NCBI GenBank assembly: GCA_013538805.1
Contig: JABXGR010000006.1
Span: forward strand, 36,195 to 97,974
Source of the DNA: Candidatus Nitrosocaldus schleperae
GTDB lineage: Archaea; Thermoproteota; Nitrososphaeria; Nitrososphaerales; Nitrosocaldaceae
Length of the DNA stretch: 61,780 nt
Direction of reading: 5' to 3'
Both the position numbers and the translations under genes were made by a program. Within the stretch, counting starts at the first letter, position 1. Each line of letters begins with the position of its first letter. The notes under the pieces were generated by a model, which worked only from the letters and a program-made list of their open reading frames with translations, had not been told where the DNA came from and made no database searches. This document shows positions 25,344-35,038 of this stretch, piece after piece.

Positions 25344-26732
25344 ATGATAGGCATGATGTATAGAGTAGATAGGGACTCTCTAGGCGAGGTTAAGGTGCCA
25401 ATAGATGCTTACTATGGTCCATTCACTGTTAGAGCATTGGAGCACTACAATGCAACTGCTCAGAGGATGCATCTGAACATGGTTAAGGCTTATGTTATGA
25501 TAAAGAGGAGTGCAGCCCTAGCAAATATGCAGTTAGGGGCATTGGATAAGGAGAGGGGAGAGGCAATAGTAAGAGCATGTGATGCTATACTTGCTGGGGA
25601 GTTGCTTGACCAGTTCCCAATAGATGCTCTAAACTCTGGTGCTGGTACAGCATTCAACATGAACGTGAATGAGGTTATAGCAAACAAGGCATTAGAGTTT
25701 TTGGGCAAGAGCAAGGGAGACTACTCCTATCTCCATCCAAACGATCATGTGAACATGTCACAATCTAGTAATGATACATTCCCTACAGCACTGCATCTTG
25801 CAATACTCATGAGTAGTAGGGATCTTGTAGAAGCACTAGATAGGCTAATAGCATCCTTGAAGAGAAAGGGTGAGGAGTTCAAGCATATAATCAAGATAGG
25901 TAGAACACATCTAATGGATGCACTGCCAGTAACCCTAGGCTCAGAGTTCTATGCATATGCTCATGCTGTAGAGGATGCTAAGAGGTACCTCCTTGATGCC
26001 CTTGAAGAGTTGAAGTATGTAGCATTAGGGGGCACTGCTGTAGGTACTGGGGCTAATACGCCTAAAGGCTACAGGGAGATCGCAGTAAGGTACCTTGCTG
26101 AGGTCTCAGGCATAGATCTTAAACCTGCTAGGGATATGCAGTATGCACTGCAGAGCAGGCTTGGGGTAGCGTATGTATCCTCATCTCTAAGGAACTTAGC
26201 ATTAGAGTTGATAAGGGTAGCGAATGATATAAGGCTCATGGCCTCTGGCCCCCTTGCTGGATTTGCTGAACTAGCAATACCTGCTGTCCATGCTGGTTCA
26301 AGCATAATGCCTGGTAAGGTTAATCCTTCACTTGCTGAATGCCTTAACATGATCTGCTTCAATGTAGTTGGGAACGATCTGAGCACTGCACTAGCAGTAC
26401 AAGCAGGGCAGTTGGAGTTGAATGTTATGCTCCCTGTAATGGCAAGATGTGTTTTAGACTCAATGGATATGCTATCAAGGTTCCTTCCAGTCTTTACAGA
26501 GCATATGCTTGATGGGCTCAAGGCAGATGAGGAGAGGCTCAAGGCTGATGTTGAGAAGAACCCAATAATGGTTACCTTACTCTCACCATACATAGGCTAT
26601 ATCAAGGCTGCAGAACTCTACAAGGAGGCGTTGAAGGAAGGAATAAGCATAAAGCAACTCGTGGTAAGAGAAGGGCTGATGGATGAGAAGAGGGTCGATG
26701 AGATACTAAGGGATGCTGTAAGAGCAGGGTAG
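25344..26732 (+). CDS. fumC: Fumarate hydratase, class II
   Basis: 462 aa from ATG 25344; other possible starts are TTG 25323 and ATG 25353/25356. The N-terminus DSLGEVKVPIDAYYGPFT and the fumarase/aspartase signature GSSIMPGKVNPS (about 317-328) are clear; HPNDHVNMSQSSNDTFPTA (about 132-150) carries the catalytic His/Ser region, and GRTHLMDALPVTLGSEF (about 190-206) binds substrate. Converts fumarate and malate in the TCA or carbon-fixation cycle. Aspartate ammonia-lyase is the close alternative. The methylthiotransferase gene follows 27 bp later. Confidence 0.88.
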   Translation: MIGMMYRVDRDSLGEVKVPIDAYYGPFTVRALEHYNATAQRMHLNMVKAYVMIKRSAALANMQLGALDKERGEAIVRACDAILAGELLDQFPIDALNSGAGTAFNMNVNEVIANKALEFLGKSKGDYSYLHPNDHVNMSQSSNDTFPTALHLAILMSSRDLVEALDRLIASLKRKGEEFKHIIKIGRTHLMDALPVTLGSEFYAYAHAVEDAKRYLLDALEELKYVALGGTAVGTGANTPKGYREIAVRYLAEVSGIDLKPARDMQYALQSRLGVAYVSSSLRNLALELIRVANDIRLMASGPLAGFAELAIPAVHAGSSIMPGKVNPSLAECLNMICFNVVGNDLSTALAVQAGQLELNVMLPVMARCVLDSMDMLSRFLPVFTEHMLDGLKADEERLKADVEKNPIMVTLLSPYIGYIKAAELYKEALKEGISIKQLVVREGLMDEKRVDEILRDAVRAG

Positions 26733-26759
26733 GGTAATATCAACAGATTGGTGTCTTCT

Positions 26760-28139
26760 ATGGTCAAGGTCTGGCTCGAAGTTTATGGCTGCTCATCAAG
26801 CGTATCTGATGGGGAGATCATAGCAGGTATAATAGCAAGCAAAGGGTACGAACTTGCAAGCAACTTCGATGAGGCAGATGCAAGTATAATAGTAACATGC
26901 GTTGTGAAGGATGCAACAGCAAATAGGATGGTTGAGAGGATAAAGAGATTATCAAGCAAGCCATTGGTCGTTGCTGGGTGCATGGCAAAGGCAGAGCCAG
27001 ATAGGATAAGGAGGCTAAACAGTAAAGCAGGTATAGTTGGACCAAACGTTATAGACAAGATCGATCTTGCATTAGCATCTGTATTAAGTGCTCATACCAT
27101 TACTCCTACTACTAATGTTACTCCTACTCCCCCTATCCTACTTGATGGTTCAATACAGAAGGTTGGGTTACCAAAGGTTAGGGTAAATCCAGTGATAAGT
27201 ATAGTGCAGATAGGCTCTGGATGCTTGAGTGAGTGCACATTCTGCGAGACAAGGATAGCTAAGGGTAGGCTCATGAGTTACAGGATAGGCGATATAGTAA
27301 GGCAGGTTAGGGAGGATATAAAGCAAGGCTGCAAGGAGGTATGGTTAACCTCAACCGATAATGGTGCATATGGTAGGGATATAGGAACGAACCTTGCTGA
27401 GCTCATAAAGGCTGTATGCTCAATAGATGCTGAGTTCATGATAAGAGTAGGGATGATGAACCCTCAATACCTACCTTCTATGCTTGATGATCTAATAGAG
27501 GCATACAGGGATGATAAGATATTCAAGTTCATCCACATCCCTGTACAGAGCGGGAGCGATAGAGTTCTAAGGTTGATGCGTAGGGGGCATAGGGCATCAA
27601 CATTCATAGATATGGTGAAGAGGTTCAGGAAGGAGTTGAACCAATGCACTATAGCAACAGATATGATAGTAGGCTTCCCTAGCGAGAGTGAGGAGGACTT
27701 TGATGCTAGCATTGATCTACTGCTAGAGGTTGAGCCAGATGTTGTTAACGTATCAAAGTACAGTGCTAGACCAGGCACAAAGGCAAGCATGATGATGGAG
27801 CAACTCAGCAGGCATGTTATAAATGAGAGGAGTAGGATAATGCATGATGTTGTCAGCAGGGTATGTTACTCAAGGAACCTAGCATGGAAGGGTTGGGAGG
27901 GTCCAGTGCTGGTTGATGAGTTGGGCGATGCTGGCATACAAGGTAGAAACTTTGCTTACAAACCGATCTATCTAAATGTTGAGAATGGTAGTAGGAGAAT
28001 TGTAGATGTTGATCACAACAATGAATATAATTCTTTCAATAGCGATCTAAGGGATGCAAGAAGATTGCTAGGATCATGGATAAGGGTTAGGATAGATAGG
28101 GTTACAACACACTCCCTAGTAGGAAGTATCATAGGCTAA
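26760..28139 (+). CDS. tRNA N6-threonylcarbamoyladenosine methylthiotransferase (MtaB/CDKAL1-like)
   Basis: 459 aa from ATG 26760 (TTG 26748 also possible). The N-terminal UPF0004 domain keeps its three Cys (EVYGCSSS, IIVTCVVK, VAGCMAK). The radical SAM motif is SGCLSECTFCETRIAKG (about 158-174), C-x3-C-x2-C. The TRAM domain lies at the C-terminus (about 380-459). Adds a methylthio group to t6A37 of tRNAs reading ANN codons. A Thr/Pro-rich insert lies between the first two domains (about 116-130). Located just after fumC on the same strand. Confidence 0.9.
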   Translation: MVKVWLEVYGCSSSVSDGEIIAGIIASKGYELASNFDEADASIIVTCVVKDATANRMVERIKRLSSKPLVVAGCMAKAEPDRIRRLNSKAGIVGPNVIDKIDLALASVLSAHTITPTTNVTPTPPILLDGSIQKVGLPKVRVNPVISIVQIGSGCLSECTFCETRIAKGRLMSYRIGDIVRQVREDIKQGCKEVWLTSTDNGAYGRDIGTNLAELIKAVCSIDAEFMIRVGMMNPQYLPSMLDDLIEAYRDDKIFKFIHIPVQSGSDRVLRLMRRGHRASTFIDMVKRFRKELNQCTIATDMIVGFPSESEEDFDASIDLLLEVEPDVVNVSKYSARPGTKASMMMEQLSRHVINERSRIMHDVVSRVCYSRNLAWKGWEGPVLVDELGDAGIQGRNFAYKPIYLNVENGSRRIVDVDHNNEYNSFNSDLRDARRLLGSWIRVRIDRVTTHSLVGSIIG

Positions 28140-28223
28140 TGATATGGATCAAATTTTTTAGACCTGTTATTGGTTGATGGAGAAGCAAAATATTCTTAAC
28201 ATACTCCTGCTATCTATGCAGGG

Positions 28224-29390
28224 ATGGAGCTTCCTCTACCTGCAATGATAATAGGCATAGGTGGTGTTGGTGCAAGGATTGCAGTGATGATGAGGGATGT
28301 ATCTGCTCTAGATACCATGCTTATAAGTAGCAGTGCAAATGACCTTGCTATAAGCATGGATGAGAGTAGGAGGGTTAGCAAGCATGATGAGCAGTGTAGA
28401 ACATCAAATCTATCAGATGGGGTTAAGGAGCCGAGGCTGGAGAAGATACTGATAGATACAGGAGTGCTCAATCCCTCACCATATACTATAAGGGGGTCAC
28501 TCTTGGCATATGAAGGAAAGATACGTGAGAGGTTGATGGGCTATAATACATTCATCATGGTAGCAAACCTTGCTGGTAGGAATGGAGTAGCAGTTGCACC
28601 ACTACTTGCTGATATCATCAAGGCTAATAATTCTAATAAGGTTAGGCTCATCTCCTTTGCTATAATGCCATTCGGCTTTGAGTATGATAAGTTGTTCAAG
28701 GCAGGAGTTGCACTAAGGAAGTTATCTGAGAGGAGTGACTGTACTATAGTTGTGGATAACGACTCATTTCTAGCAAATAACCAAGATCTAAGCATAGATG
28801 AGTGCTATAGGATAGCCAATGGGATGCTATTAGAGGTATTTAACATAATGATGATGAATAATGAGATCAATAACCTCAACATACTATCTGCAGGTGTAGG
28901 TGATGCTGTGGATGTAGCAGTGAAGAAGGCTGTAAGGATGCTCTATACCAACACAAAGCCAGAGAAGGTTAGGAGCGCATTACTCTACATATTTGATGGA
29001 AAAGGGATAAGCGTAGGTCTTATAGATGCTCTAGCAAAGAGCATGAGCAGCATACTAGGCAAGGATGGTGAGTATGCTGTGGTTAGGGTATCGAGAAGGT
29101 TAGGGATGGGATATGTAGATGGTGCTCGTGAAGGAAGTGATGATGATAGTGTAGGTAGCAATAGCAATAGTAGTGTTGATAGTGCAAGTAGGACTGGGAC
29201 TGGAACCAATGATATCAGCAACGATGTGTATACTACAATACTCCTGTCTGAGGTTACTGGCTTGAGCAAGCTGGACTCATATGACCCATTGAGCATACTA
29301 CCAAGGGAATGTATGCTTGATTGGGAGCATGTTGAGTCTGAGATGAGGCTGAATGCAGATACTCTACTAGCATTACCAAATCTAGAATGA
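28224..29390 (+). CDS. Divergent FtsZ/tubulin-superfamily protein
   Basis: 388 aa. Tubulin/FtsZ order can be followed: MIIGIGGVGARIAVMM (about 8-23, T1 loop), then FIMVANLAGRNGVAVAPLLADII (split: 111-133) at the place of the GGGTGTG T4 signature, LISFAIMPFGFEYDKL (about 142-157), and TIVVDNDSFLANN (about 173-185, NxxL region). The glycine-rich T4 loop is not intact, so GTP binding may be altered or lost. Ca. 35 residues near 300-335 are a Ser/Asn/Gly low-complexity insert. Thaumarchaeota divide by Cdv proteins yet encode atypical FtsZ-like proteins, and this fits that class. Confidence 0.72.
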   Translation: MELPLPAMIIGIGGVGARIAVMMRDVSALDTMLISSSANDLAISMDESRRVSKHDEQCRTSNLSDGVKEPRLEKILIDTGVLNPSPYTIRGSLLAYEGKIRERLMGYNTFIMVANLAGRNGVAVAPLLADIIKANNSNKVRLISFAIMPFGFEYDKLFKAGVALRKLSERSDCTIVVDNDSFLANNQDLSIDECYRIANGMLLEVFNIMMMNNEINNLNILSAGVGDAVDVAVKKAVRMLYTNTKPEKVRSALLYIFDGKGISVGLIDALAKSMSSILGKDGEYAVVRVSRRLGMGYVDGAREGSDDDSVGSNSNSSVDSASRTGTGTNDISNDVYTTILLSEVTGLSKLDSYDPLSILPRECMLDWEHVESEMRLNADTLLALPNLE

Positions 29391-29453
29391 ATTAATGAAT
29401 GGATGATGTGGTTGGTCAGTAAACCATACCACTCAATTAATCAATCTCCATTG

Positions 29454-30101
29454 CTATGTAAGCAGCTTGAACATATCAGCAACTGTAACTATGCCCACTA
29501 TATTCCCCTTCTCACCAACGAGCGCACACTTTGAGAACCTGATGAGTGGTATTATAGCCTTAGCTGGGGTTGAGGCATCAACTATGGGTGGTGCTGGCTC
29601 CATTATCTCTCCTACCTTGCACTCATGTAGACTCTTACCCTCCTTACCCTTCTTACTCACAGCTGATGCCTTGCCCATTAGTTTTATGCCTGTACTTGTT
29701 ATACCATCAGTATTATCAACAACAGCAGCATCATTCTTAACCATCATATACCTAACTATACCCTCCTCGCTTATGAGACCTACTGGCTTTGAGTCAGCAA
29801 ATACTGGGAGTTGGCTGAAGGAGTGCTTACGCATCAACTCTATAGCATCATGCAGCGAATCATCAACAGATACACCTATTACCTCCTTACTGCATATCTC
29901 TACTATCTTTGGAGACGATCTATCCTCTAGGGAGTTAAGTATCTCGAATATCCTCTTTGCTGTATCATAACTTGGTTTGCATCTTCCAGACTCTATCTGG
30001 TTTATCATGGATGTGCTTACCCCAGCAAGCATGGCAAGCTTCTTCTGTGTAAGTCCAAGCCTTATCCTTGCCTGCTTTATGTACTCTAACTTAGGTAGCA
30101 T
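29454..30101 (-). CDS. XRE-type HTH regulator with CBS domain pair
   Basis: 215 aa. Residues 6-55 form a Cro/C1 helix-turn-helix (ARIRLGLTQKKLAMLAGVST then SMINQIESGRCKPSYDTA). Two CBS motifs follow (about 68-120 with FSQLPVFADSKPVGLISEEG; about 160-213 with KCALVGEKGNIVGIVTVADM), which usually sense adenine nucleotides. A spacer of about 35 residues between the CBS motifs is Lys/Gly/Thr-rich. Probable energy-state-responsive transcription factor; targets unknown. Confidence 0.88.
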   Translation of the reverse strand: MLPKLEYIKQARIRLGLTQKKLAMLAGVSTSMINQIESGRCKPSYDTAKRIFEILNSLEDRSSPKIVEICSKEVIGVSVDDSLHDAIELMRKHSFSQLPVFADSKPVGLISEEGIVRYMMVKNDAAVVDNTDGITSTGIKLMGKASAVSKKGKEGKSLHECKVGEIMEPAPPIVDASTPAKAIIPLIRFSKCALVGEKGNIVGIVTVADMFKLLT

Positions 30102-30169
30102 ACAGTATTATTGTATTAGAGTAGGGTATAATTATAGTTTACATAATACTCATAGTATAATAGGTATGT

Positions 30170-30233
30170 CATTCATTCATTCATTCATTCATGAATATTA
30201 TTCACTATATTGAATAGTCTGAATGAATGAATG
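30170..30233. repeat. CATT tetranucleotide repeats facing GAAT repeats
   Basis: Six CATT units (30170-30193) and, 27 bp later, three GAAT units (30221-30233) form an inverted repeat with an AT-rich loop, in the promoter region between two divergent genes. It could fold as a cruciform or an RNA hairpin. Confidence 0.7.
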
Positions 30234-30271
30234 CAAAATACATATTATCATCATCCAACTCTCGATTATAC

Positions 30272-30487
30272 ATGGTTAAGGAGTATAGAAGGCGTTATAT
30301 AATAGACTCATTAGCATCCATAGTCTTCTGGGTACCAATATACATAGCGTTCAACCTCTTTGTGCTTAGGCTTGAGTTATGGCAGGTAATTGCTCTAGCA
30401 TCATTCTCTGCAGTAGTTAACTTTGCATTTGGGGGGTTGTTTGGAAGATTCCTTGATGCATGGAGGAGGCTACTGAAGGTGTACTAA
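30272..30487 (+). CDS. Small membrane protein (AlaE-like?)
   Basis: 71 aa from ATG 30272 (an upstream ATG at 30227 adds 15 unlikely residues). Two hydrophobic segments (about 12-32 and 37-57) flanked by YRRRYIIDSLA and GRFLDAWRRLL. The pattern RRYIIDSLA...VNFAFGG.FGRFLDAWR is like the alanine exporter AlaE family, though shorter; the resemblance is from memory. Kept as a probable membrane protein. Confidence 0.55.
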   Translation: MVKEYRRRYIIDSLASIVFWVPIYIAFNLFVLRLELWQVIALASFSAVVNFAFGGLFGRFLDAWRRLLKVY

Positions 30488-30645
30488 GGATAAAAATATA
30501 GTGTATTCTAAACGCAATAGATAGATAGATAGATGTGCTGGTTAGCAACGTGATTTATGGTTAGTATCCATATATTCATAACACCAGTAACAAAACTATT
30601 AACTAACTAAAATTAATATTATGTGTAGAGGCTGATAAGCAGGTA

Positions 30646-31893
30646 ATGGGCAGGTCGGACTCTGTAAGACTCTATAGGCTGAAGCGTATGCTTAATGAGT
30701 TATCACAGAAGAAGGGTAGAGGCACAGAACTCATCTCCCTCTACATACCCCAAGGTAAGCCTATACATGAGGTTATAGCAACACTAAGGGAAGAGTACGG
30801 TACAGCATCAAACATAAAGTCAGACTCTACAAGGAACCATGTGCTTGATGCTTTAACAAAGACCATGCAGAGGCTCAAACTCTATGCAAAGACACCAGAG
30901 AATGGGCTAGTCATATTCTGTGGAGCATTGCCTACAAATGGTCTAGGCAGTGAGGTTGTCAAGATATTTGAGTTAGAACCTCCAAAGCCATTGAACATCT
31001 TCCTCTACAGGTGTGATGATCACTTCCATACAGATATACTGAAGGATATGCTCAAGGAGGAGAAGGTGATAGGCATAATAGCCATAGATAGCAGTGAAGC
31101 AGGAATAGGCATACTTGAAGGGAACAAGGTCGAGGTTGTGGATCATATAACCTCTGGTGTTGGAGGGAAGCATAGGGCAGGAGGGCAGTCAGCAAGGAGG
31201 TATGAGAGGTTGAGGGAGATGGAGTTGAACGATTACTTCAACAGGGTTGCTGAGCATGCAAAGTCACTCTTGATAGATACGTACAATGTTGTTGGTTTGA
31301 TAGTTGCTGGTCCAGGACCAACCAAGGATGACTTCCTCAAGAATGGTTATCTAGACTATAGGTTGCAGAAGAGTGTTCTTGCAGTGCTAGACATCTCATA
31401 TGCTGGTAGGGAAGGGGTTAGGGAGGCATTGGAGAAGGCTCAAGATGTGCTGCAGGAGTACAGGCTCATGGAGGAGAAGAGACTCGTTAGGAGGCTCTTC
31501 GAGGAGATAAACTCCAGCAAAGGCTTGGCAGTTTATGGTATGCAGGATGTGATAAATGCACTCAAGAATGGTGTTGCAGATATAGTGCTTGTAAATGATA
31601 ACCTGAACAGGGTTAGGATAGAGGTTACATGCAAGAGGTGTAATGCAAGGGAGGAGAGGATAGTGAGCATGGATAAGGCTATACAGGTTAAGCAGGAGAT
31701 GATAAGCAATGCATGTAGCAAGTGCTCAAGCATGGATTATGATGTGTATGAGCAGGATCTCATCGAGTATATGGATGAGCTTGCAATGAACACAGGAGCA
31801 AGGGTTGAGGTCATCTCATCTAGCACTGAGGATGGTAAGATGCTTGAGAGTCTAGGTCAGATAGCAGCAATATTAAGGTATAGGATCAATTGA
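30646..31893 (+). CDS. prf1: Translation termination factor aRF1
   Basis: 415 aa, normal length. Domain 1 carries TASNIKS (NIKS at 56-59), which reads stop codons. Domain 2 has the GGQ loop GVGGKHRAGGQSARRYERL (GGQ at about 178-180), which triggers peptide release. Domain 3 keeps a two-CxxC zinc element (CKRCNAREE and CSKCSSMD, about 327-366). Works with aEF1A/aABCE1 in archaea. TATA-like sequence lies in the AT-rich stretch at about 30600-30620. Confidence 0.95.
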   Translation: MGRSDSVRLYRLKRMLNELSQKKGRGTELISLYIPQGKPIHEVIATLREEYGTASNIKSDSTRNHVLDALTKTMQRLKLYAKTPENGLVIFCGALPTNGLGSEVVKIFELEPPKPLNIFLYRCDDHFHTDILKDMLKEEKVIGIIAIDSSEAGIGILEGNKVEVVDHITSGVGGKHRAGGQSARRYERLREMELNDYFNRVAEHAKSLLIDTYNVVGLIVAGPGPTKDDFLKNGYLDYRLQKSVLAVLDISYAGREGVREALEKAQDVLQEYRLMEEKRLVRRLFEEINSSKGLAVYGMQDVINALKNGVADIVLVNDNLNRVRIEVTCKRCNAREERIVSMDKAIQVKQEMISNACSKCSSMDYDVYEQDLIEYMDELAMNTGARVEVISSSTEDGKMLESLGQIAAILRYRIN

Positions 31894-31937
31894 TGATCCA
31901 AATCTAATATTCCCTTCATCATAACATGCAGATGTAA

Positions 31938-32423
31938 CTAATCTGTTATTAGTTCTACATCCATGGTATCTGCTCTATCTTTGAGCAAGTGCTCTCTTAT
32001 CCTCTCTGCTACAGATCTCAACTCCTCCATCGTTGCTGTTCTCCTGCTTGGCCACCTACCCCTATCCTCATCTATGTACCTAGGAACTATGTGTACATGC
32101 ACATGTGGCACAACCTGATGGGCAACCTTGCCATTGTTCTGTGCAATAGAGAAGCCTTGTGCATTAAGAGCATCAACTACAGCCTTTGCTACCCTGTGTG
32201 CTAGTGCAAAGAGCATGCAAACATCCTTGCTCTCCATATCCAGTATGGTTGTATGATGCCTCTTTGGTATAACTAGAGTATGCCCATTGCTTATAGGATA
32301 CTTGTCCATGAAGACCATCATTGCATCATCCTCATACACTACAGCAGCATCCCTCCTTCCCTCTACTATTAGGCAGAATATGCACTCATCGCTCTTCTCA
32401 CTACTACTGCTTGTATTATCCAT
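31938..32423 (-). CDS. HIT-family nucleotide hydrolase/transferase
   Basis: 161 aa. Zinc-binding CIFCLIVEG near 14 and the histidine triad HVHVHIVPRY (about 108-117) are intact; ISNGHTLVIPKRHH (about 45-58) is the substrate loop. Members split AMP-N/AMP-X compounds. The N-terminal 12 residues are Ser/Asp-rich and the C-terminal tail (RSVAERIREHLL) is helical. Convergent with aRF1 (44 bp gap). Confidence 0.9.
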   Translation of the reverse strand: MDNTSSSSEKSDECIFCLIVEGRRDAAVVYEDDAMMVFMDKYPISNGHTLVIPKRHHTTILDMESKDVCMLFALAHRVAKAVVDALNAQGFSIAQNNGKVAHQVVPHVHVHIVPRYIDEDRGRWPSRRTATMEELRSVAERIREHLLKDRADTMDVELITD

Positions 32424-32511
32424 GGCTCTGATTAGTTTCCCTGCATTATTTTATATCCTTATCTCTAGAGATAGAGTAAATATGAAAAGGGTTTGAATAT
32501 TAGGCAGTTTA

Positions 32512-34194
32512 TTATACAGCTGGGTTTGTAACAGCACCCTCTGCAGATGACCTTACAAGCATTGCATACTTTGCAAATACACCATATTTGTATACTTGCT
32601 CTGGCTCCCTAGCCTTCCATCTACTCTTCCTTGCCTCCAACTCCTCCATGCTCAACTCAACATCAAGCCTACCTTGCTTTACATCTATGCTTATCACATC
32701 CCCATCCTTGATCAGTGCAATTGGTCCTCCAACTGCTGCTTCTGGTGCAACATGCCCAATCATAAGCCCCCTTGTTGCCCCTGAGAACCTCCCATCAGTT
32801 ATGAGTGCAACATGCTCCCCAAGTCCTTGACCAACTATCGCTGCTGTTACAGCAAGCATCTCCCTCATCCCTGGCCCTCCTTTAGGTCCTTCATACCTTA
32901 TGACTACAGCATCACCCTCAACTATCTTACCCTTGCTTATCTCTTCAAATGCCTCCTCCTCGCTATCGAATACCCTTGCCTTGCCTACGAACCTCTCAAC
33001 CTTTGTGCCAGAGACCTTAACAACTGCACCATCTGGGGCAAGTGTGCCTTTGAGTATCTTGATCGAGCCTTCTCTATGTATTGCATCCTCAACCCTTCTA
33101 ACCACTCTCCCATCTGGCTCTGGAATTGTTATAGCAATAGCATCTATACTCTCCTTCAGACTCTTGCCTGTAACTGTTAATGCATCCCCGTTAAGCATCC
33201 CATGCTTGAGCAACTCCCTGATGATCACAGGTACACCACCAACCTTATCAAGTTCATACATGACATAGGAGCCACCTGGACGCATATCAGCAATGTGAGG
33301 AGTCCTAGCCCTTATCCTCTCAAAGTCATCATATGTTAATCTTACCCCTGCTTCCCTTGCTATTGCTAGTAGGTGTAGTACAGCATTGGTTGAGCCTCCT
33401 ATTGCATTCAGCACTGCTATAGCATTCTCAAACGCCTCAAATGTTAGTATATCCCTAGCCTTTATCCCAACCTCTAGCAGGTGCATGACTGCCTTGCCTG
33501 TGTTGTACACCATATCAGCCCTCCTCTGATCATCAGCACTTGGGCTTGCACTCCCTGGTAGTGCTATCCCTAAAGCCTCGCTTAGACTTGCCATTGTGTT
33601 TGCTGTATACATACCAGCACATGAGCCAGCAGAAGGGCATGCATGATTCTCAATCTCTACGAGTTCTTGAAGTGTTATTGTACCCTTTGCATATGAGCCT
33701 ACAGCCTCAAATACATCCTGTATTGTTAGATACCTGCCTTTGTACTCTCCTGGGACCATGGTTCCTCCATACACGAATACAGATGGTATGTTCAGCCTTG
33801 CCATTGCCATCATGCTCCCTGGGAGGCTCTTATCGCATCCTGCTATGCATACTAGAGCATCGTACTGATGTGCATGTACCATCAACTCTATGGAATCTGC
33901 TATAACCTCTCTACTGATGAGTGATGCCTTCATCCCTTCATGCCCCATGGATATACCATCGCTAACTGCTATAGTAGCAAAGATCCTTGCTGTGCCATCC
34001 GCATCCCTAACCCCAGCCTTTGCATACTCAGCCAACTTGCTTAGGTGTATGTTGCATGGTGTAGCCTCATTCCCACTATGAGATATACCAACGAATGGCT
34101 TTGCTATCTCCTCATCACTTAGACCCATAGCCTTGTACATTGCCCTATGTGGAGCCCTCTCTGGACCCTCTACAGTCTTCCTGCTCCTGAGCAT
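32512..34194 (-). CDS. ilvD: Dihydroxy-acid dehydratase
   Basis: 560 aa from the Met of [10 protein letters not shown] (34194). A longer frame to 34254 adds a non-homologous extension. Makes the 2-oxoacid precursors of valine, isoleucine and leucine. Fe-S cluster cysteines are in [10 protein letters not shown] (about 38-47), [15 protein letters not shown] (about 105-119) and [16 protein letters not shown] (about 177-192). [10 protein letters not shown] and [20 protein letters not shown] are typical. Length is normal for the family. Confidence 0.95.
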   Translation of the reverse strand: MLRSRKTVEGPERAPHRAMYKAMGLSDEEIAKPFVGISHSGNEATPCNIHLSKLAEYAKAGVRDADGTARIFATIAVSDGISMGHEGMKASLISREVIADSIELMVHAHQYDALVCIAGCDKSLPGSMMAMARLNIPSVFVYGGTMVPGEYKGRYLTIQDVFEAVGSYAKGTITLQELVEIENHACPSAGSCAGMYTANTMASLSEALGIALPGSASPSADDQRRADMVYNTGKAVMHLLEVGIKARDILTFEAFENAIAVLNAIGGSTNAVLHLLAIAREAGVRLTYDDFERIRARTPHIADMRPGGSYVMYELDKVGGVPVIIRELLKHGMLNGDALTVTGKSLKESIDAIAITIPEPDGRVVRRVEDAIHREGSIKILKGTLAPDGAVVKVSGTKVERFVGKARVFDSEEEAFEEISKGKIVEGDAVVIRYEGPKGGPGMREMLAVTAAIVGQGLGEHVALITDGRFSGATRGLMIGHVAPEAAVGGPIALIKDGDVISIDVKQGRLDVELSMEELEARKSRWKAREPEQVYKYGVFAKYAMLVRSSAEGAVTNPAV

Positions 34195-34292
34195 AGATGC
34201 GGTATAAGCATTAAGTATAAAAATGTACACTTGTTTAGAATAGTTGTTGTTCATTCAAACTACGAATAATTCACCTTGAGAGTGTTGATTAA

Positions 34293-34946
34293 CTAAAGTA
34301 TGCTCATAAGATACCTCTTTGCATTGCATTCATGGTTGCTTGACATCAGTGCATAGATATCATCTGGCTCATCAACATCAAACATAAGCCTGCTGCTAAG
34401 TAGTATCTTCAACCTTACATCACTTGAAAGAGCCTCATTCAAATGCAGTATATAACTATCCTCATCGTAATGCGTCTTTATGACATCTGGAGGCCTTCTT
34501 AGTAGTATATTGGTACCATCTAACCTGCTTGATGGTGTTATAACAACGCACCTTTCATGCTTGAGCATGGAAGTATAAAGCATCAGTACATCTAACTCAC
34601 TTATAAGTGGTATATCGTGTGGTAGCACAACACTAGCATCATACCTCCTTGCTATATCATCAGCAAGGGCAACTGCACTGTTAACACCCTGCTCATAGGC
34701 ATCCTCAACAAACATTGCATTAAACTCTCCAGCAATATCCTTGACTATTGGATCACTACCAACTATTATCACTGAGTCTATACAGGGGGAAGAGCATAGG
34801 CATCCAAGCACATCCCTTAGCATTGCAATCGATAGGTTGATACGCTTCTCTACGCTCAAGAGCGTAGCAAGCCTACTCTTCCCCCTAGCAAGGTTCTTGA
34901 CTGGTACTATTGCACATAGCCTCAACACTAGCCTAGTGTAGTACAT
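34293..34946 (-). CDS. cofC: 2-phospho-L-lactate (PEP) guanylyltransferase CofC
   Basis: 217 aa from MYYTRLV (34946); the open frame extends to 35039 but the first 31 residues are low complexity and overlap cofD. Activates 2-phospholactate or phosphoenolpyruvate with GTP for F420 synthesis. Landmarks are AIVPVKNLARGKSRLA (about 10-25), SVVLPHDIPLI (the metal/nucleotide Asp, about 124-134), and TNILLRRPPDVI (about 166-177). Follows cofD on the same strand with a gap of about 90 bp, so a small F420 operon is likely. Confidence 0.88.
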   Translation of the reverse strand: MYYTRLVLRLCAIVPVKNLARGKSRLATLLSVEKRINLSIAMLRDVLGCLCSSPCIDSVIIVGSDPIVKDIAGEFNAMFVEDAYEQGVNSAVALADDIARRYDASVVLPHDIPLISELDVLMLYTSMLKHERCVVITPSSRLDGTNILLRRPPDVIKTHYDEDSYILHLNEALSSDVRLKILLSSRLMFDVDEPDDIYALMSSNHECNAKRYLMSIL

Positions 34947-35038
34947 GAGGAAATAACTGTTTGGTTGATGAGGGTGTAGTAAGTAGATAGGCAGGTATGC
35001 ATGTAATGGTACAGGCAGATAGATAGGCAATAGATACA

